Source of the DNA: Micromonospora solifontis | GTDB taxonomy: Bacteria > Actinomycetota > Actinomycetes > Mycobacteriales > Micromonosporaceae | Direction of reading: 5' to 3' | Length of the DNA: 59,808 bases | NCBI RefSeq assembly: GCF_003725545.1 | Contig: NZ_RJLN01000034.1 | Coordinates: forward strand, 1-59,808 | Shown here: piece after piece, positions 8,144 to 15,838 of the stretch | Position numbering within the stretch: position 1 is the first letter of the stretch | Layout of the letters: each line of letters starts with the position of its first letter | Notes under the pieces: model-generated | Told to the model about the DNA's origin: nothing | What the model saw: the letters and a program-made list of their open reading frames with translations, nothing else | The model's database searches: none | Program-made: the position numbers and the translations under genes

Positions 8144-9361
8144 GTGTCGCACGCCGCCGTGCACCGACCGGACCGGTCGGGCGCGCCGATCCCGCCCGCG
8201 CGCCCGGCGCGCCGGCGCGCCCCGCGCTGGGCCCGGTGGTGCGTGGCGGCCGGCGCGACGCTGATGACGCTCAGCGGCGTGGCGCTCGGTGGCAGCCAGT
8301 TCCTGCTGCACGCCGCGACCAGCAAGGTCACCCAGCAGAACCTGCTCGGCGCGGCGGCCGCCCCCCGCCAGCACCGAACGATCAGCGGTGCGAAGAACAT
8401 CCTGCTGGTCGGCGTCGACACCCGGCCGCACCAGGATCCCAGCCAGCTCACCCGGTCCGACTCGATCATCCTGGTGCACATCCCGGCCGACCACAGCCGG
8501 GCCTACCTGGTCTCGCTGCCGCGTGACTCGCTGGTCGACATCCCCGCCTACGACAACGGCGCCACACCGTTCCGGGGCGGAAAGAACAAGATCAACGCCG
8601 CCTTCGCCTTCGGCAGCCGGGGCCTGAGCGGGCCGGCGGCCCTGTCGCACGGTTTCGAGCTGCTCGCCCTGACCATCCGCGACCTCACCGGGATCACCCC
8701 GGACGCCGGCACGATCATCGACTTCCAGGGCTTCAAGCAGATCGTCCAGGTTCTCGGCAAGGTCTGCCTGTACGTCGACGAGACCACCACCTCGATCCAC
8801 GTGGGGCACGACAAGGACGGCAAGCCGGCGGCTCCGTACAAGATCAATCCGGACGGCACGGTCAACCACCGCATCCACGGGGTCACCCCGAACGTCTACA
8901 CCAAGGGCAACCACTGCCTCGACCCGGCGGACTCGCTGGACTTCGTGCGGCAGCGGGACCTGCTGGCCAACCGTGACTACGACTACGGCCGGCAGCGCCA
9001 CCAGCAGCAGTTCCTCCGGGCGGTGCTGCACCAGGTGATGACCGACGGTCTGAACTCGCCGACGAAGCTGCCCGGTCTGCTGACGGCGGTCGGCCGGACC
9101 ATGACCGTCGACGACGGCGGCATCCCGCTGGAGGACTGGGCGTTCGCCATGCGCGGCATCGGGCCGGACGCGATCACCACCATCAAGACCAACGGCGGCA
9201 GCTTCAACAGCCGCTCGGTCCCCGGGGTGGGCAGCGCCGAGATCCTCAGCCCGACCAGCATGGAGCTGCTGCACGCGGTCAAGGTGGACGACGTCGGGTC
9301 CTTCGTCGAGGCCCACCCGACCTGGGTGGCCCCCGCCGGGCCGGGCACGACCGCCCACTGA
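8144..9361 (+). CDS. LCP (LytR-CpsA-Psr) family cell-wall glycopolymer ligase
   Basis: A 405-residue membrane protein. A basic cytoplasmic N-terminus (about 1-30) is followed by one transmembrane helix and an extracellular LCP domain. Conserved LCP segments are NILLVGVDTRP, RSDSIILVHIP, YLVSLPRDSLVDIP and the later DFVRQR motif with the arginines that contact the pyrophosphate lipid. LCP proteins transfer teichoic acid, arabinogalactan or similar polymers from a lipid carrier to peptidoglycan. GTG 8144 is set by an AGGAGG site 13 bases upstream. The gene is monocistronic and ends at a strong hairpin. Confidence 0.92.
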   Translation: MSHAAVHRPDRSGAPIPPARPARRRAPRWARWCVAAGATLMTLSGVALGGSQFLLHAATSKVTQQNLLGAAAAPRQHRTISGAKNILLVGVDTRPHQDPSQLTRSDSIILVHIPADHSRAYLVSLPRDSLVDIPAYDNGATPFRGGKNKINAAFAFGSRGLSGPAALSHGFELLALTIRDLTGITPDAGTIIDFQGFKQIVQVLGKVCLYVDETTTSIHVGHDKDGKPAAPYKINPDGTVNHRIHGVTPNVYTKGNHCLDPADSLDFVRQRDLLANRDYDYGRQRHQQQFLRAVLHQVMTDGLNSPTKLPGLLTAVGRTMTVDDGGIPLEDWAFAMRGIGPDAITTIKTNGGSFNSRSVPGVGSAEILSPTSMELLHAVKVDDVGSFVEAHPTWVAPAGPGTTAH

Positions 9362-9364
9362 CGG

Positions 9365-9393
9365 CCGGCTCCCCGCCGCGGGCGGGGAGCCGG
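9365..9393 (+). terminator. Terminator after the LCP gene
   Basis: A perfect 13-bp GC-rich stem (CCGGCTCCCCGCC and its complement) with a three-base loop begins four bases after the LCP stop codon. There is no U-tract, as is usual in actinobacteria. Confidence 0.7.
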
Positions 9394-9402
9394 AGAACCG
9401 CC

Positions 9403-9431
9403 TTGGTTCCCCGCCCGGTACCGCCTATGGT
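9403..9431 (+). promoter_or_regulatory. SigA-type promoter upstream of the DksA/TraR-like gene
   Basis: TTGGTT (9403-9408), 17 bases, then TATGGT (9426-9431). The predicted start of transcription coincides with ATG 9438, leaving a transcribed region of about 210 nt before the zinc-finger gene. The stretch 9432-9646 otherwise holds only the doubtful small frame described next and a T-rich run near 9620. Confidence 0.55.
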
Positions 9432-9437
9432 GGCGGC

Positions 9438-9710
9438 ATGTCCCGGGCCGGCCAGTCGATCCCCACCGCGGTGGCGCCGGCCGCTGCCCCGCGCCGCCGG
9501 GCCGCCGTCGCGCCCGCGCACGGCCTGCCGAGCCCGATCCCCACCGGCCGTGGCCCCCCGGAGAAGCGCATCCCACTCCGCGTACGGCCACCAGGGCGAA
9601 GCCATCCGGCTCCGGCCCTTTTTCTTTTTCCGAGGAAGGATCCGACATGGGCACCGACATCCGAGGCGGCCTCGACCAGCAGTGGCTCACCCGGCTGCGA
9701 GCCACCCTGA
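9438..9710 (+). CDS. Possible leaderless small ORF overlapping the DksA-like gene
   Basis: A 90-residue frame starts at an ATG six bases after a TATGGT -10 box, the same geometry as the convincing leaderless starts in this window. Its product is Pro/Arg/Ala-rich, has no recognisable domain, and its last 64 bases overlap the DksA-like gene in another frame. It could be a leader ORF whose translation affects the downstream gene, or only a chance frame in a long 5' UTR. Composition alone does not make it convincing. Confidence 0.25.
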   Translation: MSRAGQSIPTAVAPAAAPRRRAAVAPAHGLPSPIPTGRGPPEKRIPLRVRPPGRSHPAPALFLFPRKDPTWAPTSEAASTSSGSPGCEPP

Positions 9711-9967
9711 CCAGCGACTTCGAGGCGCAGACCGCCCGGCTGACCGAACTGACCGCGGACACCGGCGACCCGGGCGAGGCGCACACCCGCGCCGCGATGA
9801 TCGCCGACACCCGGCAGAGCCTGGGGCAGATCGGCGACGCGCTGCGCCGTATCGCCGAGGGCGGCTACGGCACCTGCGAGCGGTGCCGGACGCAGATCCC
9901 GCCGGAGCGCCTGGAGGTGCTGCCGCACGCCCGGTTCTGCGTACCGTGCCAGCGCGAGCAGGGCTGA
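9647..9967 (+). CDS. DksA/TraR-type C4 zinc-finger protein
   Basis: A 106-residue protein: an N-terminal helical hairpin (about 10-70) followed by a four-cysteine zinc finger, TCERCRTQIP through ARFCVPC, in the DksA/TraR pattern CxxC-17-CxxC. DksA-family proteins enter the secondary channel of RNA polymerase or, in short forms, act as general zinc-finger regulators. The length matches the compact actinobacterial YteA/DksA-like proteins rather than full DksA. An AGGAAGG ribosome site lies about 10 bases before ATG 9647. It is transcribed alone and ends at a bidirectional hairpin shared with the convergent hydrolase gene. Confidence 0.85.
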   Translation: MGTDIRGGLDQQWLTRLRATLTSDFEAQTARLTELTADTGDPGEAHTRAAMIADTRQSLGQIGDALRRIAEGGYGTCERCRTQIPPERLEVLPHARFCVPCQREQG

Positions 9968-9976
9968 GCGGGGCCG

Positions 9977-10004
9977 CGCCGGGCCGTCCGAGGGCGGCCC
10001 GGCG
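9977..10004. terminator. Bidirectional terminator between convergent genes
   Basis: A perfect 10-bp stem CGCCGGGCCG/CGGCCCGGCG with an eight-base loop fills the gap between the DksA-like gene and the hydrolase gene, ending one base before the hydrolase stop codon. Confidence 0.65.
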
Positions 10005-10874
10005 TCAGCCCGCGGCGCCGAGCCGCCGGTCGAGCCAGTCGAGCAGGGTCCGCTCGTACTGCGGGCTGACGCTGTCCACCGTGTCGCCCTCGTGCCGGGT
10101 GGGCGCGTGATCGCAGCCGGCCAGCCGGGCCACGGTCAGGTCCGCCCCCGACCGGCGCCACACCGCGAGGCTCTCCTCGATCGGCGTCCAGGCGTCGGTT
10201 TCGCCGTAGCAGAGCAGCACCGGGCAGGACACCTTCGCGAAGACGGGCTCCGGATCGAAGTCCAGGTCGGCCCACGAGCCCGGTTCGGGCAGCTCCCGGG
10301 GCAGGAACGCCAGCGGAAACCAGGGCCGCGCGACGGCGGCGTCCAGCTCCGCCCGGGCGACCGCCCGGGGCACGGCACCGCGCAGGTACGCCTCGGCGAC
10401 GCCGCGTAGCCGGGCCAGTTCGGCGAGGTCGGCCGGGCCGTACCCGTGCCGCCGGAGCTGTTCGGCGGTTCCGTACCGCATCTGCGCGGCCGGGCTGACC
10501 CCGCTGGATCCGACGAGCACGAGGAAGTCGACGGGGTGCCGGCTGGCGGTCAGCGCCGCCGCCCACGTCCCCTGGCTGAACCCCCACAGTCCGACCGGGA
10601 CGTCCCCGACCCGCCGGCGCAGCTCGTCGAGGGCGGCCGCCGCGTCGTCGGCCTGTTCGGTCAGCGGCACGTCGCGACCGTCCACCCGGGGGCGCCGGTC
10701 GTAGCGCAGTACGGCGATCCCGGCCGGGGGCAGCAGCCGGGCCAGGTGCTCGTAGAGGAAGTACGACCGCTGGTCGGCGTGGGAGCCGTGCAGCACGGCG
10801 AGGCCGCCGCGGGCCGGCCCGGCCGGCAGGTCCAGGGTGGCCGGCAGCCGCGGCCTGCCGAGGTGCAGCTCCAT
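10005..10874 (-). CDS. Alpha/beta hydrolase
   Basis: A 289-residue alpha/beta-hydrolase-fold protein. The nucleophile elbow is GFSQG near residue 119, following the oxyanion region at LHGSHADQRSYFLYEHLA. The acid is probably the aspartate in YGETDAWTP and the general base the histidine in GCDHAPT. No signal peptide is seen, so it is cytoplasmic. The family covers esterases, acyl hydrolases and peptidases, and the substrate cannot be read. It stands alone on the minus strand, and the 110-bp gap upstream carries the chitinase terminator. Confidence 0.82.
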   Translation of the reverse strand: MELHLGRPRLPATLDLPAGPARGGLAVLHGSHADQRSYFLYEHLARLLPPAGIAVLRYDRRPRVDGRDVPLTEQADDAAAALDELRRRVGDVPVGLWGFSQGTWAAALTASRHPVDFLVLVGSSGVSPAAQMRYGTAEQLRRHGYGPADLAELARLRGVAEAYLRGAVPRAVARAELDAAVARPWFPLAFLPRELPEPGSWADLDFDPEPVFAKVSCPVLLCYGETDAWTPIEESLAVWRRSGADLTVARLAGCDHAPTRHEGDTVDSVSPQYERTLLDWLDRRLGAAG

Positions 10875-10948
10875 GCCGGGCAGTCAACCACGGTCCGGCC
10901 GGCGGCGTCCGCCCCTGCGTCGCGTGGACCGGACGGCCGGACGGTGAC

Positions 10949-10978
10949 GCGGGGCCCCGCGCGCCTGCGGGGCCCCGC
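10949..10978. terminator. Terminator after the chitinase gene
   Basis: GCGGGGCCCCGC occurs twice, separated by six bases. Each arm is self-complementary and pairs with the other, giving a 12-bp stem just downstream of the chitinase stop at 10984. Confidence 0.6.
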
Positions 10979-10983
10979 CGGCC

Positions 10984-12363
10984 TCACCGGCCCTGGAGAG
11001 CCCTGACGTTGTCGCCGAAGGTCCAGCCCTTCGACCCGTCCCAGTTGATCGACCAGGTCATCAGCCCCTTCAGGCCGCCCTGGTAGGTGTTCCACGCCTG
11101 CCCGACGAGGGAGGGGCCCATGTACCCACCACCGGCCCCGGACTGGGCGGGCAGGCCGGGCACCTGCCGGTCGTAGGGGACGCGGATGGTGGTGCCCTGC
11201 ACGACCAGCCCGGTGTTCAGGCAGTTGGTCTGGGCGACGAAGCCCTGCACCGTGCCCGCGGCGTACGAGTCGCCGGCGCAGCCGTACATGCTGCCGTTGT
11301 AGTACTGCATGTTCAGCCACCAGAGCCGGCCGTTGTCGACGTACCGCTTGACGATCGGCAGGTAGGCGCCCCAGATCGAGCCGTAGGTGACGCTGCCGCC
11401 GGTGACGTACGCCGTCTCCGGGGCCATGGTGAGCCCGAAGCCGGCCGGCATCTGGGCCAGCACCCCGTCGATGATCCGGATCAGGTTGGCCTGCGAGGTG
11501 GAGAGCTGGTTGATGTTCCCGCTGCCGGTGAGCCCGGTCTCGATGTCGATGTCGATGCCGTCGAAGTTGTACCGCTTGAGGATCGGCACCACGGTGGCGA
11601 CGAACCGGTCGGCGACCGCGCTGGAGCCCAGGTCGATGCCGGCGGCGGCGCCGCCGATGGAGAGCAGGACGGTCAGCCCGGCGGCTTTGGCCTGGCACAT
11701 CTCGGCCGGGGTGGGCACCTTCACCCCGGCGTCCATGCCGTCCTCCCAGAGCACCGTGCCGTCGGAGCGGATCACCGGGAACGCGGCGGTGACCACGTTG
11801 TAGCCGTGCCCGGGGATGCGCGGGTCGGTGATCGGGATCCAGCCGAGGCCGGGGTGCACCCCGTTGGCCGCGCCGTCCCAGTTCTCCCAGTAGCCCTGGA
11901 GCACCTTGCCCGACGGCCGGGGCTTCAGCGGGCAGGTGGTGCCACCCGGGGAGGAGGTGGGCGTGGGCGAGGGCGAGGACGTGGGGGTCGGCGACGGCGT
12001 CGGCGAGGGGGAGCGGGTGGGCGACGGGGTGGGGGAGGGCGTGGACGTGGTGGGGGTCGGGGACGGGGTGCCGCCGCCGTCGCAGGCGCCCAGGTCGGTC
12101 CAGAGCGCCGGGGTGGCCGGCGGGGTCCAGCCGGCGCCGACCGGTGGGGTGTTCGTCTGCAGCGCCTGGTAGAGCCGGCCGGCGTAGGTGGCCTTGCTGC
12201 CGGCGGTCCAGGTGACCCCCTCGGCCCAGGCGGGTACGCCGGCGCAGGAGACCAGGGCGGTGGTGCCGGCGGTGGCGGCCGCGCCGGTGGTGGCCGGCAG
12301 GGCGGCGCCGGCGAGCAGCAGGGCGCCGCTGAGCAGTGCGGTCGACCCGCGTCGAAGTCGCAT
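10984..12363 (-). CDS. Secreted GH18 chitinase with N-terminal carbohydrate-binding module
   Basis: A 459-residue exported enzyme. A Sec signal peptide (about 1-30, MRLRR then a hydrophobic core) is followed by a CBM5/12-like chitin-binding module (about 40-95, with WTAGSKATYAGRLYQAL and a WTDLGAC end), a Pro/Ser/Thr linker (98-143) and a GH18 barrel. The catalytic motif DGIDIDIE ends in the acid E275, and LLSIGG is the companion strand. It should hydrolyse chitin to chito-oligosaccharides outside the cell. I chose ATG 12363 over the in-frame ATG 12378 because GAGGAGG sits at the right distance. It is divergent from a ROK regulator, with a palindromic AT-rich site between them. Confidence 0.92.
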   Translation of the reverse strand: MRLRRGSTALLSGALLLAGAALPATTGAAATAGTTALVSCAGVPAWAEGVTWTAGSKATYAGRLYQALQTNTPPVGAGWTPPATPALWTDLGACDGGGTPSPTPTTSTPSPTPSPTRSPSPTPSPTPTSSPSPTPTSSPGGTTCPLKPRPSGKVLQGYWENWDGAANGVHPGLGWIPITDPRIPGHGYNVVTAAFPVIRSDGTVLWEDGMDAGVKVPTPAEMCQAKAAGLTVLLSIGGAAAGIDLGSSAVADRFVATVVPILKRYNFDGIDIDIETGLTGSGNINQLSTSQANLIRIIDGVLAQMPAGFGLTMAPETAYVTGGSVTYGSIWGAYLPIVKRYVDNGRLWWLNMQYYNGSMYGCAGDSYAAGTVQGFVAQTNCLNTGLVVQGTTIRVPYDRQVPGLPAQSGAGGGYMGPSLVGQAWNTYQGGLKGLMTWSINWDGSKGWTFGDNVRALQGR

Positions 12364-12397
12364 GACATACCTCCTCATCGATGCGGCGGAGGCTATC

Positions 12398-12414
12398 AGT
12401 AAACTTTGTTAAGT
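12398..12414. promoter_or_regulatory. Candidate ROK-repressor operator between chitinase and ROK genes
   Basis: AGTAAACTTTGTTAAGT is an imperfect 17-bp inverted repeat (AGTAAAC / GTTAAGT arms, TTT centre) in an unusually AT-rich stretch 12397-12440. It lies 35 bp upstream of the chitinase start. Similar Ann-AAC-TTT-GTT-type palindromes are known near ROK-controlled glycoside hydrolase genes. Assignment to this ROK protein is inference from position. Confidence 0.45.
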
Positions 12415-12498
12415 GTAAATGCGCAGTACTCTGTCAACACTTGCTTCACGGTGTGAATGCGGCCGCGCACGGCGGCCCGGGAGAGGACGGCGCGGGAC

Positions 12499-13758
12499 GT
12501 GGACGCCAGACGCACCACGGTGCGGGACATGCGCCGGGCGAACCGGTCGGTGCTGCTCAGCCGGATCTGGCTGGACGGCCCGCTCAGCCGCCACGAGCTG
12601 GGGCAGACCACCGCGCTGAGCCTGGCCAGCGTGAGCAACCTGGTCGGCGAGATGATCGGCGAGGGGCTCGTCGAGGAGGCCGGTTCGGTCGAGTCCGACG
12701 GCGGCCGGCCCCGGGTGCTGCTGCGTGTCGCCCCCAACTACGGCTACCTGGTCGGCGCCGACGTCGGCGAGACCCGGGTCCAGGTCGAACTCTTCGACCT
12801 GGCGATGACCGCCCTCGCCAAGGCCGAGTATCCGATCGCCGCCGCCAACCCCGACCCGCGGGACGTCGCCGGCCACCTGCTGCACGGCCTCGACGCGGTG
12901 GTCGAGCAGGCCGGTGTCGATCCGGCCGCGGTGCTCGGGTTCGGCGTCGCCGTCTCGGGCACCGTCGAACGGACCGCCGACGCGGTCGTGCACGCGCAGA
13001 CCCTCGGCTGGGACGGCGTGCCGCTCGGGGCCATGCTGCGCGCCGGCACCGACATCCCGGTCCACATCGACAACGGCGCGAAGACCCTCGGCCAGGCGGA
13101 GATGTGGTTCGGCGCCGGGCGGGGCGTGCGGCACGCGGTGGTCGCCCTGGTCGGCTCCGGCGTCGGCGCCTGCGTGGTGGCCGACGGTGTCGGCTACCGC
13201 GGCGCGCACAGCAGCGCCGGCGAGTGGGGCCACACCACCATCGTGTACGGCGGCCGACGCTGCCGCTGCGGCAACCTCGGCTGCCTGGAGGCGTACGTCG
13301 GGGCCGAGGGCGTCCTGGACCGGTTCCGGCAGGCCAACCGGGGCCGCCCGGCGGCCGGCGGCGACGAGGAGACCGCCTTCGGCGAGCTGCTGCGCTCCAC
13401 CGGCCGGACCGCCGGCAAGGTGCTCGACGAGACGGTCGGCTACCTCGGCGCCGGGGTGGCGAACCTGGTGAACCTCTTCAACCCGGAGCGGGTGGTGCTC
13501 GGCGGCTGGGCCGGACTGGCCCTGGGCGAGCGCTACCTGCCGCAGATCCGGGCGGCCACCGCCCGGCATGCGCTGCGTCAGCCGTACGCGCAGACCTCGA
13601 TCGAGCTGTGCCGGCTCGGACCGGACGCGGTCGCGATGGGCGCGGCCACCCTGCCGATGGCCCGGCTGCTGCGCGACGGCGGCGTGCCGCGCGAACCGGT
13701 CGCCCGGCTGACCCCGGCGGCGCGGGGCCCGCTGAGCGGCCGGGCGCGAGCCCGCTGA
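12499..13758 (+). CDS. ROK family transcriptional repressor (NagC/XylR type)
   Basis: A 419-residue ROK regulator. The N-terminal winged helix (about 10-75) reads RRANRSVLLSRIWLDGPLSRHELG then LSLASVSNLVGEMI. The C-terminal sugar-kinase-like domain has the VGADVGETRVQVELFDL phosphate-binding region and the ROK zinc site, seen as GEWGHTTIVYGG followed by RCRCGNLGCLEAY. It probably represses the divergent chitinase gene and perhaps the hydrolase genes next to it, with an amino sugar or glucoside as inducer. GTG 12499 gives the usual N-terminus; ATG 12457 is in frame but has no ribosome site. It ends at a strong terminator shared with the GH30 gene. Confidence 0.9.
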   Translation: MDARRTTVRDMRRANRSVLLSRIWLDGPLSRHELGQTTALSLASVSNLVGEMIGEGLVEEAGSVESDGGRPRVLLRVAPNYGYLVGADVGETRVQVELFDLAMTALAKAEYPIAAANPDPRDVAGHLLHGLDAVVEQAGVDPAAVLGFGVAVSGTVERTADAVVHAQTLGWDGVPLGAMLRAGTDIPVHIDNGAKTLGQAEMWFGAGRGVRHAVVALVGSGVGACVVADGVGYRGAHSSAGEWGHTTIVYGGRRCRCGNLGCLEAYVGAEGVLDRFRQANRGRPAAGGDEETAFGELLRSTGRTAGKVLDETVGYLGAGVANLVNLFNPERVVLGGWAGLALGERYLPQIRAATARHALRQPYAQTSIELCRLGPDAVAMGAATLPMARLLRDGGVPREPVARLTPAARGPLSGRARAR

Positions 13759-13794
13759 GGCGCCGGGCCGGCGGGAGGCCGCCGGCCCGGCGCC
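13759..13794. terminator. Bidirectional terminator, ROK/GH30
   Basis: A perfect 16-bp stem (GGCGCCGGGCCGGCGG and complement) with a GAGG loop sits between convergent stop codons at 13758 and 13800. Confidence 0.75.
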
Positions 13795-13799
13795 CGGGT

Positions 13800-15686
13800 T
13801 CAGGATGGCAGGGTCCACTTCTGGTTGGCGCCGCCCGTGCAGCTCCAGATCTGTGTCCTCGTGCCGTCGGCGGAGGTGTTGCCGGTGACGTCGAGGCACT
13901 TGTCGGCCTGCGGGTTCACCAGGTCCCGTCCGGCCGTCCAGACCCACTGCTGGGCGGCGGTGCCGTTGCAGGTCCACAGCTGCACCCTGGTGCCGTCGGC
14001 CGTGCCGCCGCCGGCCACGTCCAGGCACTTGCCGAGCGACCGGAGGGTGCCGTCGGCGGCCCGGGTCCACTGCTGGTTCGGGCCGCCGAAGCAGGTCCAG
14101 ACCTGGATCGGCGTGCCGTCGGCGGTGGCGTTGTCGGTGACGTCGAGGCACTTGCCGCCGATGCCGGTGACCAGGCCGGTCGGGGCGCCGCCGCCGGACT
14201 GGGTGCCGGACCAGGTGAACGTGGCGGTGGTGCGCGCCGGCAGGGTGTAGGTGAAGGACTGCCCGCCCCACACCACCTTCACCGACTGGGCCGAGGTGCC
14301 GCCGTTGTGCGCGATCAGCGCCTTGGTGCCGTCCGGGTTGCGGTACGCGACGTTCTGCACGGTGGCGTTCGCGGTGGAGGCGATCCGGTACGCCCCGGGC
14401 CGGACGAACTTCGTCAGGTGTCCGGTGGTGTAGTACTCGACGGTGTAGTCGACCTGCCCGGCGCGCGAGTCGCCCTCGTGCACGGTGATCAGGCCGGTGC
14501 AGGTGCCGCAGCCGCCGTTGTGCGGGCCCATGTTCTGGTTGACCGCGAGGCTCCACTTCACCACGCTCCGGCTCCAGTTCCGGGCGTAGTTCACGATGTC
14601 GGCCAGGTCCTCGTTGTGCTGGTTGCCGATCCAGGTGCCGCCCGAGTGTTCGGTGCTGAACTGCGGCACCGCCGGGTACTGGTCGTGCACCTGGCTGCCG
14701 ACGGCCGGGTCACCCCAGTAGCCGTGCCAGGCGATCCCGCCGAAGAGCGGATCGGTGCGGACCGCGCTGTCGGCGAGCAGCCCCGAGCCGATGGTGCCGT
14801 AGTCGCCGTAGTTCCAGTCGTGCACCAGGACCTTGGTGGTGATGCCGGCGGCGCGGAACGCCGGGTAGACGAAGTTCTTGGTCAGCTCCACCAGGCCGGA
14901 GGAGTTCCAGCTCATCCCCGGGTAGTCCATCGCGGTGGGGTTGCCCGCCTGGCAGCAGTTCGGCTCGTTCTGCAGCGAGACGTAGTCGACCCGCACGCCC
15001 CGGGCGGCGTACGCCTGGATGGTCTTCACGAAGTACTGGGCGTAGGTGGCGTAGTACTCCCAGTTGAGCCAGCCCATCTGGTCCATCCGGCCGTTGTCCT
15101 TCATCCAGCCGGGAGCGCTCCACGGCACCACCATCACCCGCAGTCCCGGGTTGAGCTGCCTGGCCTGCGCGGTGAGCAGTTCCACGTCGGTGTCGTAGCC
15201 GTTGGCCCCGAAGTCGTTCAGGTCGCAGCAGGTGTCGTCGAGCGAGACGTTGCCGGGGCGGGACAGGTCAGAGGCGCCGACCGGGTTGCGCAGGTACGAC
15301 AGGCCGATGCCGTCGGTCGGGCTGAACAGCTTGCGCATCACCTCGTCCCGGGTGGCCGCGCTGGCCGGCCCGCCGCGCAGCAGGTACGCGGTGGTGTCGG
15401 TGATGGACGCGCCGGCGCCCTCGAACTGCTGGTAGCGGGTGTTCTCGTCGACGGTGACGGTGTGCGTGGCGGCGGCGCTGGACGCGGCGAAGCTCAGCGG
15501 GCTCTGCGGTTGCAGGCCCCGGGTGACGGTGCGGCCGCCGGCGTCGGAGGTGGTGGTGAGCCAGATGTTGACGGTCTCCCCGGCGGCGTGCGCGGCCGGG
15601 GGCGGGGACAGGGCGACGCTGCCGGCGGCCAGGCAGAGCGCCAGGGCGACCCGGCCGGCGAGCCGGGGGGTGGTGGTGGGGGACAC
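13800..15686 (-). CDS. Secreted GH30 glycoside hydrolase with ricin-type (CBM13) domain
   Basis: A 628-residue exported enzyme. A signal peptide (about 1-35, ending AAHAA) precedes a GH30 barrel (about 75-400) with acid/base E241 in SLQNEPNC and nucleophile E346 in FSTEHSGGTW, and the companion beta domain (to about 495). The C-terminus (507-628) is a three-repeat ricin/CBM13 lectin, each repeat starting KCLDV and ending in QxW-like motifs. GH30 members cleave beta-1,6-glucan, beta-1,6-galactan or related glycans; I cannot decide the linkage. GTG 15686 is preferred over in-frame ATG 15713 because GAAGGGAG lies just before it. It is transcribed in the same direction as the GH1/ABC operon but after a terminator. 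Confidence 0.9.
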   Translation of the reverse strand: MSPTTTPRLAGRVALALCLAAGSVALSPPPAAHAAGETVNIWLTTTSDAGGRTVTRGLQPQSPLSFAASSAAATHTVTVDENTRYQQFEGAGASITDTTAYLLRGGPASAATRDEVMRKLFSPTDGIGLSYLRNPVGASDLSRPGNVSLDDTCCDLNDFGANGYDTDVELLTAQARQLNPGLRVMVVPWSAPGWMKDNGRMDQMGWLNWEYYATYAQYFVKTIQAYAARGVRVDYVSLQNEPNCCQAGNPTAMDYPGMSWNSSGLVELTKNFVYPAFRAAGITTKVLVHDWNYGDYGTIGSGLLADSAVRTDPLFGGIAWHGYWGDPAVGSQVHDQYPAVPQFSTEHSGGTWIGNQHNEDLADIVNYARNWSRSVVKWSLAVNQNMGPHNGGCGTCTGLITVHEGDSRAGQVDYTVEYYTTGHLTKFVRPGAYRIASTANATVQNVAYRNPDGTKALIAHNGGTSAQSVKVVWGGQSFTYTLPARTTATFTWSGTQSGGGAPTGLVTGIGGKCLDVTDNATADGTPIQVWTCFGGPNQQWTRAADGTLRSLGKCLDVAGGGTADGTRVQLWTCNGTAAQQWVWTAGRDLVNPQADKCLDVTGNTSADGTRTQIWSCTGGANQKWTLPS

Positions 15687-15745
15687 GGATGCTCCCTTCG
15701 CAAGAATCGACATCCGTGAATGAGAAAACCCCTCACCCCCCCTTA

Positions 15746-15751
15746 TGTCAA
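15746..15751 (-). promoter_or_regulatory. Candidate -35 element for the GH30 gene
   Basis: On the minus strand a consensus TTGACA lies about 60 bases before the GH30 start, followed by TTTTCT at 17-base spacing. The -10 match is poor. Confidence 0.35.
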
Positions 15752-15791
15752 GGCATGAATAAAGCGTTCGGGCAGGGCGTACGGGCATGGT

Positions 15792-15829
15792 GGGACGGCC
15801 GCCCGGGCGCCAGCCCGCGCGGCCGTCCC
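15792..15829 (-). terminator. Terminator at the end of the ABC-GH1 operon
   Basis: An 11-bp perfect stem GGGACGGCCGC/GCGGCCGTCCC with a 16-base loop lies just past the GH1 stop codon at 15839 (minus strand), separating GH1 from GH30. Confidence 0.65.
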
Positions 15830-15838
15830 GACGGCGGC

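Noticed and set aside
10949..10978. GCGGGGCCCCGC twice, as an attachment site or repeat element
   Set aside because: It is just the two arms of the chitinase terminator; both arms are self-complementary.
11940..12080. Tandem repeat in the chitinase gene
   Set aside because: It encodes the Pro/Ser/Thr linker between the binding module and GH18 domain, ordinary low-complexity coding sequence and not a mobile or CRISPR repeat.
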